From: JAGOMX01 sp041738135
Lineage (GTDB): Bacteria > Pseudomonadota > Alphaproteobacteria > JAGOMX01
Direction of reading: 5' to 3'
Length of the DNA stretch: 64,000 nt
NCBI GenBank assembly: GCA_041738135.1
Contig: JBGSQK010000077.1
Span: forward strand, 1 to 64,000
The translations under genes were made by a program, and so were the position numbers. This document shows positions 25,729 to 34,935 of this stretch, one piece after another (positions within the stretch are counted from its first letter, which is position 1; every line of letters begins with the position of its first letter). Under the pieces are notes generated by a model. The model saw nothing but the letters and a program-made list of their open reading frames with translations, was not told where the DNA came from and made no database searches.

Positions 25729-25870
25729 TCCAAAGTGCTCCACTCTTTTACTTATGCCGCATCCTAACATATGATTTTGAGGCTAAAAAGCTTCAGATCA
25801 CAATGCTTGCTAAATTTATCATAGTTTAGTATGTAATGCATGATAACGATTTAAAGTGAGTTTGTTTAAC

Positions 25871-26275
25871 ATGAAGATAAGTGCATTAAAGTTTGCAGCA
25901 CTATTGTATTTAGGTCTTAACGCTAGCTTTGCAATGGCTTCATCGGGGAGCCGTGGTGATAAGGTAGAACCCATCACACTGAAAGTGGTCTGCTTACCAA
26001 CTACCGAGCCTCAATATGCTGTTAGAGGACAGGATGAAATTATCGTTACACCCATTTCTTATGCTAAGCAGGTTTTAAAAGAACCTGTGATTGGGCTCTT
26101 CTCCAGCAACCATAATATGGAAAACCTTGTTAAGGCAGGTGACTACAATTTGCCTCCGGTGAGATTTACTTTTCTGCCAACCCCCGACAATATTCGGTTG
26201 TTAGGTGATGAACTAAGCAGAGCGCATGAAATGAATAAAGCCATCACTAGCTTATTAAGGAATCTCTCTAAATAA
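25871..26275 (+). CDS. Small secreted protein of unknown function
   Basis: A 134-aa protein. ATG 25871 is preferred over an in-frame GTG at 25856, although the ribosome site is weak in either case. The signal peptide ends at FAMAS. The mature part is a compact mixed sequence with LKVVCLPTTEP and FTFLPTPDN and ends in a helix. It is divergent from the gene at 25333-25728 with about 140 bp between. No family recognised. Confidence 0.5.
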   Translation: MKISALKFAALLYLGLNASFAMASSGSRGDKVEPITLKVVCLPTTEPQYAVRGQDEIIVTPISYAKQVLKEPVIGLFSSNHNMENLVKAGDYNLPPVRFTFLPTPDNIRLLGDELSRAHEMNKAITSLLRNLSK

Positions 26276-26445
26276 GTCTTATAAGTTTTCAATTTCATTG
26301 TTCTCCCGATCTAATTTTTGTATGTAAGCTTTTTACTCATTATAAACTCTCTTCAATAGCCTAACAAATACTTAAAATTGTTATGCCGTTTTATTTTCAT
26401 ATGCTATGTGTTACCATAAATTAAATTCAATAATAAGTCAGTGCA

Positions 26446-27372
26446 ATGACAAGCTACGCTATCAGCATCAAAGGTTTGGATAAGACTTACATTAACGGCT
26501 TTCAGGCCCTTAAGGATATTCACTTGGATATTAAGAAGGGTGAGATATTTGCGCTTTTGGGCCCTAATGGTGCGGGGAAAACCACTTTGATTGGTTGCGT
26601 CTGTGGAACCATACGCCCCACCGGTGGCGAAATTAAGATCTTTGGGTTTGATTACATTTCACACTATCGAGAGGCCCGCAGTAAAATTGGATTGGTGCCG
26701 CAAGAGCTTTATACGGATGCTTTTGAGACCGTTAGGAATACGGTAGCATTTAGTCGCGAGTTGTTTGGAAAGGCACCAAACCCTGAGTATCTGAAGGATA
26801 TTTTACAGCGTCTGTCTCTTTGGGATAAAAAAGACGACCAGATCAGAACTTTGTCTGGAGGCATGAAGCGTCGCGTTATGATTGCAAAAGCCCTGGCACA
26901 TGAGCCTCAGATTCTATTTCTTGATGAACCTTCCGCGGGTGTAGACGTGGAACTCAGAAAGTCCATGTGGGAGCAGGTGGAAAGCTTACGACAATTGGGT
27001 ATGACTATATTGCTGACTACCCATTACATTGAAGAGGCCGAAAAAATGGCTGATCGAGTCGGGATTATTAACGGGGGAGAGCTTATTCTGACGGAAACCA
27101 AGGATGAGCTCATGAAAAGCATGAGTAATAAGCAAGTGATTGTGGATCTGGAAAAATCTATGAAAAAACTTCCGGACAACCTTTTGCCTCATGAATCAAA
27201 GATTTCTCTCAACGGTAGTTCAATTACTCTCAATTATGACGTGGCTTCATCCACTTTTGATGTATTTAACTTACTGGATGCTCTGAAGGAAAATGGCATT
27301 GGTTTTAAAGACTTATCCATTCGCCAGCGAAGCCTCGAGGAAATTTTCGTGGAATTGGTGGAGAAAAAATGA
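26446..27372 (+). CDS. ABC transporter ATP-binding protein (ABC-2 type, YadG-like)
   Basis: A 308-aa ATPase of a drug/polysaccharide-type exporter. Walker A is GPNGAGKT at about residue 39, the signature is LSGGMKRR, Walker B is ILFLDEPSAGVD, and the switch His is in TTHYIEEAE. A C-terminal extension of about 90 residues is typical of this class. It overlaps the permease gene by 4 bases. The domain arrangement matches E. coli YadG with YadH. The substrate is unknown. Confidence 0.92.
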   Translation: MTSYAISIKGLDKTYINGFQALKDIHLDIKKGEIFALLGPNGAGKTTLIGCVCGTIRPTGGEIKIFGFDYISHYREARSKIGLVPQELYTDAFETVRNTVAFSRELFGKAPNPEYLKDILQRLSLWDKKDDQIRTLSGGMKRRVMIAKALAHEPQILFLDEPSAGVDVELRKSMWEQVESLRQLGMTILLTTHYIEEAEKMADRVGIINGGELILTETKDELMKSMSNKQVIVDLEKSMKKLPDNLLPHESKISLNGSSITLNYDVASSTFDVFNLLDALKENGIGFKDLSIRQRSLEEIFVELVEKK

Positions 27373-28130
27373 ATTATCGTGGAATGTGGGCCATTTATAA
27401 ATTCGAGATGAGTCGAACCATGAGGACCCTTGGCCAAAGTCTTATTTCTCCGATCATATCCACATCCCTGTACTTTGTTGTATTTGGCTCAGCCATTGGC
27501 TCAACCATAAATCATATTGATGGGGTGGCCTATGCGGCTTTTATCGTGCCTGGCCTCATCATGTTAACGGTATTGGCACAAAGTATTAGCAACGCATCTT
27601 TTGGCATATATTTTCCTCGGTTCGTGGGGACTATTTACGAAATTTTGTCTGCACCCATTTCATTTACAGAAGTATCTGTCGGATATATCGGCGCCGCGGC
27701 TACCAAATCATTGATCATTGCCCTTATAACGCTTGCATGCGCTAACTTTTTCGTCACTATTGAAGTCATGCATCCATACTGGATGGTTTTTTTCTTAATC
27801 ATGACATGCATCACTTTCAGCGTCATCGGCTTTGCCATAGGCATATGGGCAGACGGTTTTGAGCAATTACAAGCTATCCCTTTGCTGGTCATCACCCCCC
27901 TAACATTCCTGGGAGGCAGCTTTTATTCCATCGATATGCTTCCTCCCGTTTGGCGGAGCATATCGTTGTTAAACCCCGTAGTATACCTGGTCAGCGGCTT
28001 CCGTTGGAGCTTTTACGAAACATCGGACGTGAGTCCTTTGTTGAGTGTGCTGATGATCTTCTTTTTTCTGTTTCTTTCTGTGGGAGTTATTGCCTGGGTC
28101 TTGCGGACGGCCGGTTCCTTGAGGAATTAG
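27369..28130 (+). CDS. ABC-2 type transporter permease (YadH-like)
   Basis: A 253-aa integral membrane partner of the preceding ATPase, with six predicted helices and the ABC-2 signature region ITPLTFLGGSFYSIDMLP before helix 6. Translationally coupled through ATGA. The pair would assemble as a dimer of each subunit in the inner membrane and export an unidentified substrate. A hairpin follows the stop. Confidence 0.92.
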   Translation: MNYRGMWAIYKFEMSRTMRTLGQSLISPIISTSLYFVVFGSAIGSTINHIDGVAYAAFIVPGLIMLTVLAQSISNASFGIYFPRFVGTIYEILSAPISFTEVSVGYIGAAATKSLIIALITLACANFFVTIEVMHPYWMVFFLIMTCITFSVIGFAIGIWADGFEQLQAIPLLVITPLTFLGGSFYSIDMLPPVWRSISLLNPVVYLVSGFRWSFYETSDVSPLLSVLMIFFFLFLSVGVIAWVLRTAGSLRN

Positions 28131-28155
28131 GAGTGCATTCATTTAGAATATTATA

Positions 28156-28187
28156 TCAGCCACCTCGGCTTTGCCGGAGGTGGCTGA
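28156..28187 (+). terminator. Probable terminator after the ABC transporter
   Basis: Stem TCAGCCACCTC/GAGGTGGCTGA, extended by GGC/GCC with one bulged G and a TTT loop. The following TTAGTTTT is a modest T tract. The next gene converges from the other side and may share it. Confidence 0.65.
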
Positions 28188-28201
28188 TTAGTTTTATAAA
28201 T

Positions 28202-29161
28202 TTACTTTTTGCTGGAATTGCTAAAATTAAACCTTGGAGGAAAATCTTCTCTATCATTAGCTTTTTTTAGATACCACTCTTTAATAATAGTGGCATATTT
28301 ATTGCGACTTTCTTCCGTCATCTTTGGAAGTTCGTCTTCCATAAACGATTTGTTATTGTTGTTAGCGAGCCATTCGTAAACGACTAGTTTGTTAAAATCA
28401 TATGCTTTCAAATAGAATTGCGCTGCTAGTTGAGTATTTCGTATGCGAGATACTCCTTCATTTTGATACATACCTTCTCGATGCATGTTTCCTAATTTTA
28501 TAAATGCTTCTGCATGGCCACCTTGTGCTGCTTTTTCAAAACTAGCATATGCTTTGTCATATTTAGCTTTGATGATCTTTATCACTTCAATATCATTCTT
28601 TGTCCCCAAAAGATGATTTTGTGCTGATTTTAGATATATGTTCCCTATTTCAAAACTGGCACCGGGAATTTTATTTGCGGCCTTCTCGTAAAATACTAAA
28701 GCTTTATTGATATCAAAAGGGACAACGCCTCCTAGATTGTAATAGTTTCCAAGATGATAAGTGGCTTCCATATGATTTATTGCGGCCAATTCATTTAACA
28801 GTCTAAAGGCTACCGCATTGTCTTCATTGTTTTCAAATGTGGCAAGCTCAACTGCTAGTGTGAATTTATTTTGAACTGCTTCCTCATGACCTTTCTCGAT
28901 TAGCTCATCTAGTAAATTGAGAGCTTTCTGTCGAACATCAATAGTTTTCGTAGCCAATAGCGATTGTGCATAAACAAGCTTCTCTTGATCAGTAGCTTTA
29001 TCCTCTATGGTTTTGATAAGCTTAGATGAGCCGAGCTGTTCTGAACCTTCGTTGTCATCTCTCTCCCGCTTACTAGCTGAAGCATCGTTGTTGATCAAAA
29101 CAGCTGCTAGGATTGATAAGAAGAGTATTTTTTTACCTTTAACAAAAATAATATTTAACAT
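28202..29161 (-). CDS. Secreted Sel1-like repeat protein
   Basis: A 319-aa protein. ATG 29161 has AAGGTG at good spacing; an ATG at 29176 lacks one. The signal peptide ends at ASAS and is followed by KRERDDNEGSEQ, a charged leader similar in style to the start of the mature 922-aa Sel1 protein at 51795. Residues about 60-260 carry irregular Sel1/TPR-like helical pairs, such as ATYHLGNYYNLGG then ALVFYEKAAN, and AYASFEKAAQGGHAEAFIKL. AT-rich compared with the flanking operons. A protein-binding, exported role is inferred. Confidence 0.78.
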   Translation of the reverse strand: MLNIIFVKGKKILFLSILAAVLINNDASASKRERDDNEGSEQLGSSKLIKTIEDKATDQEKLVYAQSLLATKTIDVRQKALNLLDELIEKGHEEAVQNKFTLAVELATFENNEDNAVAFRLLNELAAINHMEATYHLGNYYNLGGVVPFDINKALVFYEKAANKIPGASFEIGNIYLKSAQNHLLGTKNDIEVIKIIKAKYDKAYASFEKAAQGGHAEAFIKLGNMHREGMYQNEGVSRIRNTQLAAQFYLKAYDFNKLVVYEWLANNNNKSFMEDELPKMTEESRNKYATIIKEWYLKKANDREDFPPRFNFSNSSKK

Positions 29162-29254
29162 TGAATACACCTTCATAACGGTTAATCTATATTAGAAATA
29201 ATATTAAATTTATTTTATGCAAGGAATTTCTTTAAATAGTATAAGCATGATTTT

Positions 29255-29274
29255 CCCGTCATTGCAATGACGGG
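29255..29274. repeat. Perfect 20-bp palindrome, remnant of family A
   Basis: CCCGTCATTGCAATGACGGG is its own reverse complement. It equals the outer ten bases of the family A repeat joined directly to their mirror copy, as if the interior had been deleted. Confidence 0.7.
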
Positions 29275-29382
29275 GCTGGGGGGTGTCTTTTGTGTAACAA
29301 ACAAACAGCTAATTAACTATTTACTCATACCTCAGAAAGTATGATACAATAATAGAATATACACCAACAGGGTAGGGGAATA

Positions 29383-31473
29383 ATGAGCAAAATCAAATAC
29401 AATTTGCATGAGAATGTGGCAGTTATTGAGCTGAATAATCCACCTCTTAATACGTGGGGATACGAGCAGCGTGGGGATGTGTCTGCAGCTCTTGATAAGG
29501 CTGTGAAGGATGATGCTGTTAAGGCCATAGTTATCATGGGAACGGATAGGGCTTTTTCTGGCGGGGCTGATATTACGGAATTTACCGATCCCTCAAAATC
29601 AGGTCGTGAACCTAATTTGAACGTATTAATCTCTCAACTGGAACGCACGCCTAAGCCTATTATTGCAGCGATTAGTGGCGTTGCGTTGGGCGGTGGTTTG
29701 GAGTTTGCTTTGGGTTGTCATTTCCGTGTGGCAAAGCCGGATGCGACCGTTGGTTTGCCTGAGGTTAAGTTAGGTATATTACCAGGAGGTGGCGGAACTC
29801 AGAGGTTACCAAGGGCTGCCGGTGTTGAGCCTGCGTTAAACATGATTGTATCGGGCACGCCTGTACCTGCCATGATGCTCGCGGGCACTAAGCTATTCGA
29901 TGAGATCATTCAAGGTGATTTGAAGGAAGGGGCATTAGCCTTTGCCAACAAAGTCATCTCCGAGAACCGTCCCATCAAACTGGTTCGTGACATGAAGATT
30001 AAGATGCCGAATTCCGAGGCTTTTTTCATGTTTGCACGCAATACTGTGGGTGTTATGAGCAAGAATTTTCCTGCTCCCTTGAAGTGTGTGGACGCGGTAG
30101 AAGCAGCAGTAACTCAGTCTTTTGATAAGGGAATGGAAGTTGAGCGCGAGGCCTTCATTTACTTGATGCAAACCCCTGAATCCAGGTCTTTGCGTCACGT
30201 ATTCTTTGCCGAGAGGGCAGCGTCTAAGATTCCCGATGTGCCAGATGATATTGCTATTCGTAAGATCGAAAAAGTTGGGGTGATCGGTGCTGGAACCATG
30301 GGTGGCGGAATTACCATGAACTTCTTGAGTGCAGGTATTCCTGTGACTATGGTGGAAACCCAGCAAGAGGCTTTGGATCGTGGTGTTGCGACTATTCGCA
30401 AAAACTATGAAGGTTCTATGAAAAAGGGCAAGTTGACGCCTGAAAAATTGGAAAAGGCCATGAGCCTATTGACGCCTACCTTAAATCTGGAAGACGTTAA
30501 GGATTCGGACCTCGTCATTGAGGCTATCTTTGAAAAGATGGACATCAAGGAGGATATGTTCAAAAAGCTTGATGCTATCGTCAAGCCAGGTGCCATACTT
30601 GCTTCCAACACTTCTTATCTCGATATTAATCAAATTGCGCGTGCCACAAAAAGGCCTGCGGATGTTTTGGGTATGCACTTTTTTAGTCCAGCTAACGTGA
30701 TGAAACTGCTAGAAATCGTCCGTGGCGATAAAACGGCCAAGGATGTGCTCGCAACCATTATGAAGTTGAGCAAGACCATTAAGAAGACAGCTGTGATTGC
30801 AGGCGTTTGTCCTGGATTCATCGGCAATAGAATGATAGCAAAGTATTTTGAGACGGCATTTGATCTGATGATGAAGGGTGCTATGCCCCATCAGATTGAT
30901 AAGGCTTTGGAAAAGTTTGGCATGGCCATGGGTGTTTTCCGTATGGGCGATATGGCGGGCAACGATGTGGGCTGGCAGGCTCGAAAAGTTGAACTGGAAA
31001 AAGATCCTACCATTAAGAAGACCTTACGCGATCGCTTAAATGAAATGGGTCGATTCGGCCAGAAGGCAGGTGCAGGCTGGTACTTCTATCCACCAGGCAC
31101 CAGAGACGCTGTTCCGGACCCAATTGTGGACAAAATGATTACCGATGCCATGGCTGAAGAGGGCATAACTCCACGTAAAATCTCGGACCAAGAAATCGTT
31201 GAACGTTGTATATACGCACTGATCAATGAGGGTGCTCGTATCGTTGAAGAAGGCTTTGCCAGCAGAGCGTCGGATATTGACGTGGTTTACCTTTATGGCT
31301 ATGGCTTCCCCGCTTTTCGGGGTGGGCCTATGAACTATGCCAATGAAGTGGGCCTCTACAACGTGGCAAGACGCATGCGTGAATTCGCAGCGGAGCCCGG
31401 AGCGGATAAGAAATTTTGGACACCAGCACCTTTAATCGAGAAATTGATTAAAGAAGGCAAAACTTTTAGTTAA
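29383..31473 (+). CDS. fadJ: Multifunctional beta-oxidation protein (FadJ/FadB type)
   Basis: A 696-aa fusion of enoyl-CoA hydratase and L-3-hydroxyacyl-CoA dehydrogenase, alpha subunit of the fatty-acid oxidation complex. The N-terminal crotonase domain (about 1-190) contains AFSGGADITEF and AISGVALGGGLEFALGCHF, including the two catalytic acidic positions. The NAD-binding domain begins at VGVIGAGTMGGGI (about residue 301), followed by the HAD C-terminal domain with HFFSPANVMKL and CPGFIGNRM. GTAGGGG lies just upstream. The thiolase gene starts 14 bases after it. Confidence 0.94.
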   Translation: MSKIKYNLHENVAVIELNNPPLNTWGYEQRGDVSAALDKAVKDDAVKAIVIMGTDRAFSGGADITEFTDPSKSGREPNLNVLISQLERTPKPIIAAISGVALGGGLEFALGCHFRVAKPDATVGLPEVKLGILPGGGGTQRLPRAAGVEPALNMIVSGTPVPAMMLAGTKLFDEIIQGDLKEGALAFANKVISENRPIKLVRDMKIKMPNSEAFFMFARNTVGVMSKNFPAPLKCVDAVEAAVTQSFDKGMEVEREAFIYLMQTPESRSLRHVFFAERAASKIPDVPDDIAIRKIEKVGVIGAGTMGGGITMNFLSAGIPVTMVETQQEALDRGVATIRKNYEGSMKKGKLTPEKLEKAMSLLTPTLNLEDVKDSDLVIEAIFEKMDIKEDMFKKLDAIVKPGAILASNTSYLDINQIARATKRPADVLGMHFFSPANVMKLLEIVRGDKTAKDVLATIMKLSKTIKKTAVIAGVCPGFIGNRMIAKYFETAFDLMMKGAMPHQIDKALEKFGMAMGVFRMGDMAGNDVGWQARKVELEKDPTIKKTLRDRLNEMGRFGQKAGAGWYFYPPGTRDAVPDPIVDKMITDAMAEEGITPRKISDQEIVERCIYALINEGARIVEEGFASRASDIDVVYLYGYGFPAFRGGPMNYANEVGLYNVARRMREFAAEPGADKKFWTPAPLIEKLIKEGKTFS

Positions 31474-31487
31474 GCAGGGAGAGTAAG

Positions 31488-32666
31488 ATGACAGAAGCAG
31501 TAATCGTTTCCACAGCCCGCACGGGACTTGCAAAGTCTTGGCGTGGCTCTTTTAATATGACTTATGGTCCTACTCTCGCTGGACACACAATCGCTGAGGC
31601 GGTAAAACGCGCCAAGATTGATCCGAGTGAAGTGGAGGATGTGATTTTGGGTTGCGCTACACCTGAGGGTACCACGGGTGCAAACATTGCACGACTTGCA
31701 GCTATAAGAGCTGGTTTGCCAGTTACAACAGCTGGAACCACCATCAATAGATTTTGTTCCTCCGGCTTGCAAGCTATTGCAAGCGCCTGTGGTCGTGTTA
31801 TTGCGGAAAAAGTTCCCATTATCGTTGCAGGTGGTGTGGAAAGTATTTCTTGCGTCCAAAATAACTCCAACCATCACATGATAGCTGATCCATGGCTGTT
31901 AGAGCATAAACCAGAGCTATATTGGTCCATGTTGCAAACAGCCGAACAAGTGGCTAAGCGCTATAATATCAGTCGCGACCAAATGGATGAGTATGGTGTT
32001 CGTAGTCAGCTGAGAACAGCTGCTGCGCAAGCTGCCGGCAAGTTCGATGATGAAATCATCCCTATGACAACAACCATGGGTGTGGCTGATAAAGATTCAG
32101 GTCAGTTGTTGATGAAAGAAGTCACTATCAGCGCAGACGAAGGTGTTCGTGCCGATACCACATACGAAGGCGTCTCTAAAATTAAACCTGCTCTACCAGG
32201 AGGCGTCATCGCCGCCGGTAACGCCAGTCAGTTCTCAGACGGTTCTTCGTCGTGCGTCATTATGGATGCAAAGCTAGCCGAAAAGAAAGGCCTGCAACCA
32301 TTAGGCATATTCCGCGGATTCGCAGTGGCCGGATGTGAGCCAGACGAGATGGGTATTGGTCCCGTTTTCGCGATTCCTCGTTTGCTCGAGAGAGCTGGCT
32401 TAAAGATAAGTGACATTGGACTATGGGAGCTCAACGAAGCTTTCGCTGTGCAAGTCATCTATTGCAGAGACAAGCTGGGCATCCCTGATGACCTGCTCAA
32501 TGTGAACGGCGGCGCTATCGCCATCGGTCACCCATACGGTGTTACAGGTGCAAGGCTAACCGGCCACGCCCTAATAGAAGGCAAACGCCGCGGTGCAAAG
32601 TATGTGGTCGTCACCATGTGCATAGGCGGCGGGCAGGGTGCTGCTGGGCTGTTTGAGGTTTGTTGA
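31488..32666 (+). CDS. fadI: Acetyl-CoA acyltransferase (thiolase)
   Basis: A 392-aa thiolase that cleaves 3-ketoacyl-CoA, partner of the preceding multifunctional protein in beta-oxidation. The nucleophilic Cys is in NRFCSSGLQAIASA, the catalytic His in AIGHPYGVTGARLTG and the second Cys in CIGGGQGAAGLFE. GGGAG precedes the ATG. The fadI/fadA distinction is tentative. The pair indicates that the organism can degrade fatty acids, useful for a symbiont with access to host lipids. Confidence 0.93.
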   Translation: MTEAVIVSTARTGLAKSWRGSFNMTYGPTLAGHTIAEAVKRAKIDPSEVEDVILGCATPEGTTGANIARLAAIRAGLPVTTAGTTINRFCSSGLQAIASACGRVIAEKVPIIVAGGVESISCVQNNSNHHMIADPWLLEHKPELYWSMLQTAEQVAKRYNISRDQMDEYGVRSQLRTAAAQAAGKFDDEIIPMTTTMGVADKDSGQLLMKEVTISADEGVRADTTYEGVSKIKPALPGGVIAAGNASQFSDGSSSCVIMDAKLAEKKGLQPLGIFRGFAVAGCEPDEMGIGPVFAIPRLLERAGLKISDIGLWELNEAFAVQVIYCRDKLGIPDDLLNVNGGAIAIGHPYGVTGARLTGHALIEGKRRGAKYVVVTMCIGGGQGAAGLFEVC

Positions 32667-32678
32667 GGTATAGATATT

Positions 32679-32710
32679 CCCCCTCCAAGTTTAAGGAGGG
32701 GACGTTTTTT
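32679..32710 (+). terminator. Intrinsic terminator after fadI
   Basis: Stem CCCCTCC/GGAGGGG with an eight-base loop, followed by ACG and six T residues. It overlaps the last codons of the convergent gene at 32709. Confidence 0.88.
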
Positions 32711-33884
32711 AACGTTTCTCGATAGTATCCAATTTAATTACCTTAACGTTCTTCCTATAACCGTCAATAAAAGATTCTAATGTCAGATCATTGAAGACAC
32801 CGTCATGTAAGGATGGCCAGGCTTGTTTGTTGAGTTCCATGGTCCTGCCAAAAGCTTGATAAGCTCCTTCAGCGAGCCATTCGCCTAGTGCGGCCGAGCC
32901 GCGTTTTTGTCGCATGGCTACATCCCAATAGAAGTGAAATGCGCCCAAGTGATTGATCAATGCTTGCTCATCCTCCTTATCCCAGGCTAAGGCAGCTTGC
33001 CAATGTTTCTTGGCTTCTTCAAAGTACACCTTAGCGAAGCATCTAGGGGGATGGTAAAGGGTCATCAAGGATGTTTGGAAACTTAAGGACGTTTGAAAAC
33101 CATCGTATGGGTTGTTTGAAAAATCATTCAATGATCCGATAAAGCCGTAGCCAGGTAAAAACTGGCCGTTAATCTTATGCTGCGTTTCTAAGATGAAGAC
33201 TTCCATTTGGATGCGAGGATCCAGGGGATTCATGGCCGCAAACATTACCTTGGCGGTAATCGTCATGTCCAGTTCGCTTTGGTCAACCACACAGCCCACG
33301 TCTTTGGTTTCATCCTTAAGACGGAAACAGCCGCGTTTCATGAATGCATCAAAATAATATGCTTCAAACCCTGGGGCCATCTGCGCATCCAGGTGCTGCA
33401 TATGTTGTGGGCACTTCACCATTTTCTGGGAAGTGACTTGAGAAACCTTGCCCATTAATGGCCAATCCAGAGGTTTTAATATGCGCAACCGATACCGAGA
33501 GCTTTGTGAATTATTTGCAATCCATTGGTTTATATGACTAGAAGCATGTAGAGCTTCGATTCGATTACGAATGGAGCTGCGCAGCCATGCATAGGAGAGT
33601 GTATTGAGCGGCGTCGTGTGTCCTACAGCTAACTCATCTTCTCGCTTGATTAAATAATTAGCCGCCATTTGTGGCGTATTCTTTTTCGCAACATCAAAAC
33701 GAAGTTGGCTGAGACTTTCACAGAGTTCCTCTAAGGGTTGCCTGGAATTTTCACGCACATACTGCATAGCCGATTTTCGAGCGCACTCAAAATCCCCTTG
33801 CGCTAACTTACCCCCATAAAATCCATCCGACGCATTTGCTGTGGTTGTGATTGTAGCTATTACCAATATGTAGTAACGAAACAT
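32709..33884 (-). CDS. Secreted protein of unknown function with HFYW-RGSAA motif
   Basis: A 391-aa protein with GAGGG seven bases before the ATG and a signal peptide ending at ANASDG. The Cys-containing middle (CPQHMQHLDA, KRGCFRLKDE, VGCVVDQ) could form disulfides after export. The C-terminal 90 residues include a striking run GAFHFYWDVAMRQKRGSAA followed by LGEWLAEGAYQAFGR, ending in a conserved-looking Trp/Asp/Asn segment. It looks like a catalytic or binding site motif but I cannot name the family. Host-interaction role is inferred. Confidence 0.6.
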   Translation of the reverse strand: MFRYYILVIATITTTANASDGFYGGKLAQGDFECARKSAMQYVRENSRQPLEELCESLSQLRFDVAKKNTPQMAANYLIKREDELAVGHTTPLNTLSYAWLRSSIRNRIEALHASSHINQWIANNSQSSRYRLRILKPLDWPLMGKVSQVTSQKMVKCPQHMQHLDAQMAPGFEAYYFDAFMKRGCFRLKDETKDVGCVVDQSELDMTITAKVMFAAMNPLDPRIQMEVFILETQHKINGQFLPGYGFIGSLNDFSNNPYDGFQTSLSFQTSLMTLYHPPRCFAKVYFEEAKKHWQAALAWDKEDEQALINHLGAFHFYWDVAMRQKRGSAALGEWLAEGAYQAFGRTMELNKQAWPSLHDGVFNDLTLESFIDGYRKNVKVIKLDTIEKR

Positions 33885-33986
33885 AGTTAATCCCTCTATT
33901 TACTTAATATCATCTATAGTCTTTTATCATTAAATATCTGATATGTTAAGTTTTTTAGATGAGGATGGCTTGTTGTGTAGAAAACT

Positions 33987-34037
33987 GTCCTTCTGTAGAG
34001 GGATAGATTTAGCATAATCTGTCCTCTACAGAAGGAC
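33987..34037. repeat. 15-bp inverted repeat
   Basis: Arms GTCCTTCTGTAGAGG (33987-34001) and CCTCTACAGAAGGAC (34023-34037) with a 21-base AT-rich loop. It lies between the start of the gene at 32709-33884 and the end of the hydrolase remnant. There is no T run on the plus strand. It may act as a transcript-end hairpin for the hydrolase. Confidence 0.75.
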
Positions 34038-34060
34038 TGATTTAGTAAAACACGGGATAT

Positions 34061-34726
34061 CTACTTACTTAACAGCTTCATTCCCGGAAGTGGGGCAGGG
34101 GGCTGACAGTTCTTAGCCATGACGTCCTTGAGAAATTCTAGCGTTGTGGCAACAGTGAGTTCCTCTGTGCGCTTTGAACTGCCTACGCCAGCAAAATTCG
34201 TATGGGTTGCCCCGTCAATGAGTCCAAACCATTTACAGCCGGGAGGCATGTTATCATAAGGCTCTTTGCGGGGCTCCCAGGTGTCATATCCGAGTTTATC
34301 TTCCGTCCCCGTTAGGTTTAAGACAGGTTTCTGAATATGAGCCCAAGCGCCTGGTTCAAACAAGGTGCCATGGCCAGCTGGGGAAAGAGCTACGTAAGCA
34401 TCGAAACGATCTTGACCCTTAATGCCGGCAGTATTAATGGCGCCAACCTCAAACATGACTGTTCTCGCACCCATGGAATGCCCTAACAAGACTTTGAAAT
34501 TCGCTTTGCAATGTTCTGGAGTCCATTTCAAGACAGCATGCAAATCCATTTGGCGCGCTTTATATGCTTCCGGATCGTTGGCCAGCGAACCAAGGCCAGT
34601 CATATAGCCCATCTTAAACATGCGAGACATAAGAGGCATCTTGCAGTTAACATTGCTTAACAGTGTGAAGAGTAACGTTAACCGTTGAGATGGCCTTGCA
34701 TATAAACCACATAAATCCATACACAT
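34061..34726 (-). pseudogene. N-terminally truncated alpha/beta hydrolase
   Basis: A 221-codon frame. From about residue 42 it reads like the second half of a dienelactone-hydrolase-like enzyme: nucleophile elbow GHSMGARTVMF, Asp region LTGTEDKLGYD and catalytic His in DGATHTNFAG. The first strands and the oxyanion loop are missing, and the first 30 residues do not resemble the family. No ribosome binding site precedes any likely start. The mucR terminator lies only 150 bp upstream, leaving no room for the missing part, so an old deletion is likely. The remaining frame is still open, so expression cannot be excluded. Confidence 0.6.
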
Positions 34727-34879
34727 GCTGGGCGCATAATTTATATTATGGAAAATGATGGGTGGGTTTTTAATACGGTTTATTTAACCCATCTAGCTAC
34801 TCCGTGTTTAAGCATCTTACCCGCAAAACGCAATGAATATTGTCTATTGTCAAATGGAGTAGTATGTTTGCTCCAAATA

Positions 34880-34912
34880 AAAAGGGTGCCAAGACAAACT
34901 TGGCACCCTTTT
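34880..34912 (-). terminator. Intrinsic terminator of mucR
   Basis: Perfect 14-bp stem AAAAGGGTGCCAAG/CTTGGCACCCTTTT with a five-base loop. On the minus strand it is followed by a T run, 24 bases beyond the mucR stop. Confidence 0.92.
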
Positions 34913-34935
34913 CAATTCTTTGCTTGAAAAAAAGC

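Noticed and set aside
29255..29274. Terminator
   Set aside because: The palindrome has no loop and no T run; it is better explained as the joined ends of a family A element.
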